NCBI GenBank assembly: GCA_945873675.1
Contig: CAMCEP010000200.1
Span: forward strand, 1-5,510
Reading direction: 5' to 3'
Source: Asaia bogorensis
GTDB lineage: Bacteria > Pseudomonadota > Alphaproteobacteria > Acetobacterales > Acetobacteraceae
DNA: 5,510 bases
Shown here in pieces: positions 4,683 through 5,510 of the stretch (position 1 is the first letter of the stretch; every line of letters begins with the position of its first letter). The position numbers and the translations under genes are program-made. The notes beneath the pieces are model-generated. The model saw nothing but the letters and a program-made list of their open reading frames with translations. It was not told where the DNA came from and did not search any database.

Positions 4683-5510
4683 AGCCACACTCCCCGGATC
4701 GCAATTCGCCCCACAAAGCACAATGCCAATCCGCGCCCCCGCCGGGGCGCGCCATGTGCCGGAGAGCAAAGCCGCGAGCGCCGCCGCGCCGCCCGGTTCG
4801 GCCACGATGCGCAGCTTTTCCCACAACCAACGCCGTGCCGCGATAATCGCCTCATCCGGCAGGGTTACGCAGGTGGCGTTGGTGGCGCGCAATACATCGA
4901 AGGCCAAGCGCCCGGCACGGCGCGCGCCCAGGCTATCGGCGGCAATGCCGCCCACCGGCACATCCACCGGCGCACCAGCCTTTTGCGCCGTGGTCAGCGT
5001 CGCGCAGGCTTCCGGTTCCACCACCACAAGGCCGGTACGGCCCGCATACCAAGCACCAATGCCGCCAAACAGGCCGCCGCCGCCGGCGGCTATCAGCACA
5101 TGCGTCAACTCCGGCGCATCCTGTTCCAATTCCAGCCCGATCGTGCCCTGGCCGGCCAGAACCTCCTGCTGGTCATAGGCATGGACCAGCATGGCGCCGG
5201 TTTCCGCCGCGCGGGTTTCGGAGGCGATGCGCGCTTCCTCATAACTCGCCCCGCCGACCACAAGGCGTGCGCCGAAGCTTTCAATGCGCGTGCGTTTGAC
5301 TGCGGGGGTAGGGGCGGGGACGAAGATTTCCGCCGGCACACCAAGGCTTTGCGCAGCAAAGGCCACCGCTGCGCCGTGATTGCCACCCGATGCCGCCACC
5401 ACGCCCGCTGGCGGCACAGCATTCGACAGCAGCCGATTAAAGGCCCCGCGCGGCTTGAAAGACCCCGTCACTTGCAGGAATTCCAGCTTCAGCGTGACCG
5501 GGTGTTCCGT
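4680..5510 (-). CDS. PLP-dependent threonine/serine dehydratase, 5' end outside window
   Basis: On the minus strand an open frame enters from the right edge and stops at TAG 4682-4680, giving 276 visible residues; the N-terminal 30-50 are missing. It is a fold type II PLP enzyme that deaminates L-threonine or L-serine to the 2-oxoacid plus ammonia in the cytoplasm. Motifs by visible residue: KLEFLQVTGSFKPRGAF (8-24) with the Schiff-base Lys19; SGGNHG (41-46), which contacts the cofactor and substrate carboxylate; GQGTIGLE (120-127); the tetraglycine phosphate loop AAGGGGLFGG (141-150); VEPE (164-167); AEPGGAAALAAL; and LCGANCDP (265-272), where Cys266 holds the position facing the pyridine nitrogen. 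No ACT regulatory domain follows, so it is of the catabolic rather than the biosynthetic (IlvA) type. The GTG at 5471 is an internal Val codon, not a start, since homologous sequence continues upstream. Serine racemase or hydroxyaspartate dehydratase activity is an alternative. It converges on the monooxygenase and is transcribed separately from it. Confidence 0.92.
   Translation of the reverse strand, partial: TEHPVTLKLEFLQVTGSFKPRGAFNRLLSNAVPPAGVVAASGGNHGAAVAFAAQSLGVPAEIFVPAPTPAVKRTRIESFGARLVVGGASYEEARIASETRAAETGAMLVHAYDQQEVLAGQGTIGLELEQDAPELTHVLIAAGGGGLFGGIGAWYAGRTGLVVVEPEACATLTTAQKAGAPVDVPVGGIAADSLGARRAGRLAFDVLRATNATCVTLPDEAIIAARRWLWEKLRIVAEPGGAAALAALLSGTWRAPAGARIGIVLCGANCDPGSVA

Noticed and set aside
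2863..4830. A 655-codon open frame on the minus strand, antisense to the monooxygenase
   Set aside because: It is also codon-register aligned with the sense gene, which carries clear FAD, NADPH and FMO motifs. The openness reflects sense codon bias, and the translation shows no family signature.
5079..5090. A perfect 12-bp palindrome GCCGCCGGCGGC
   Set aside because: It lies inside the dehydratase coding sequence and simply encodes the tetraglycine phosphate-binding loop with its preceding alanines; protein constraint explains it.
5469..5471. GTG as the start codon of the dehydratase
   Set aside because: The frame continues upstream to the window edge with family-like sequence (KLEFLQ directly before VTGSFK), so this is an internal valine and the true start is beyond the window.

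Overview
The window reads as ordinary chromosomal DNA of a GC-rich alphaproteobacterium. Gene content, codon choice (TTA, CTA and TCA almost absent on the plus-strand genes) and two intergenic palindromes fit Rhodospirillales/Acetobacteraceae best. The taxon is an inference from style, not from a marker gene. I see no tRNA, rRNA, CRISPR array, transposase or phage gene.

Layout: (1) Positions 1-1383, minus strand: an FAD-linked 2-hydroxyacid dehydrogenase of the D-lactate dehydrogenase/GlcD family, with only its last few residues cut off by the window edge. (2) Positions 1384-1637: a 254-bp divergent intergenic region with two adjacent extragenic palindromes (1492-1537 and 1551-1594) and a strong Shine-Dalgarno for the next gene. 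(3) Positions 1638-4677, plus strand: three genes in a row. They are an HpcH/HpaI-family class II aldolase, a hotdog acyl-CoA thioesterase 3 nt downstream, and, after a 70-nt gap, a flavin-containing monooxygenase with an N-terminal NTF2/SnoaL-like domain. (4) Positions 4680-5510, minus strand: a PLP-dependent threonine/serine dehydratase running off the right edge. It converges on the monooxygenase with only 2 bp between the two stop codons.

How they may work together: the plus-strand trio has the look of a small catabolic operon (aldol cleavage to pyruvate plus an aldehyde, thioester hydrolysis, flavin-dependent oxygenation). The divergent dehydrogenase would oxidise a D-2-hydroxyacid to a 2-oxoacid. 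No substrate can be read from the sequence, so this is a hypothesis. The dehydratase is a neighbour with its own transcript and need not belong to the pathway.

Nothing here is clearly a new biological system. The most unusual structure is the pair of palindromes between the divergent genes and the self-complementary 8-bp junction made by the two convergent stop codons.
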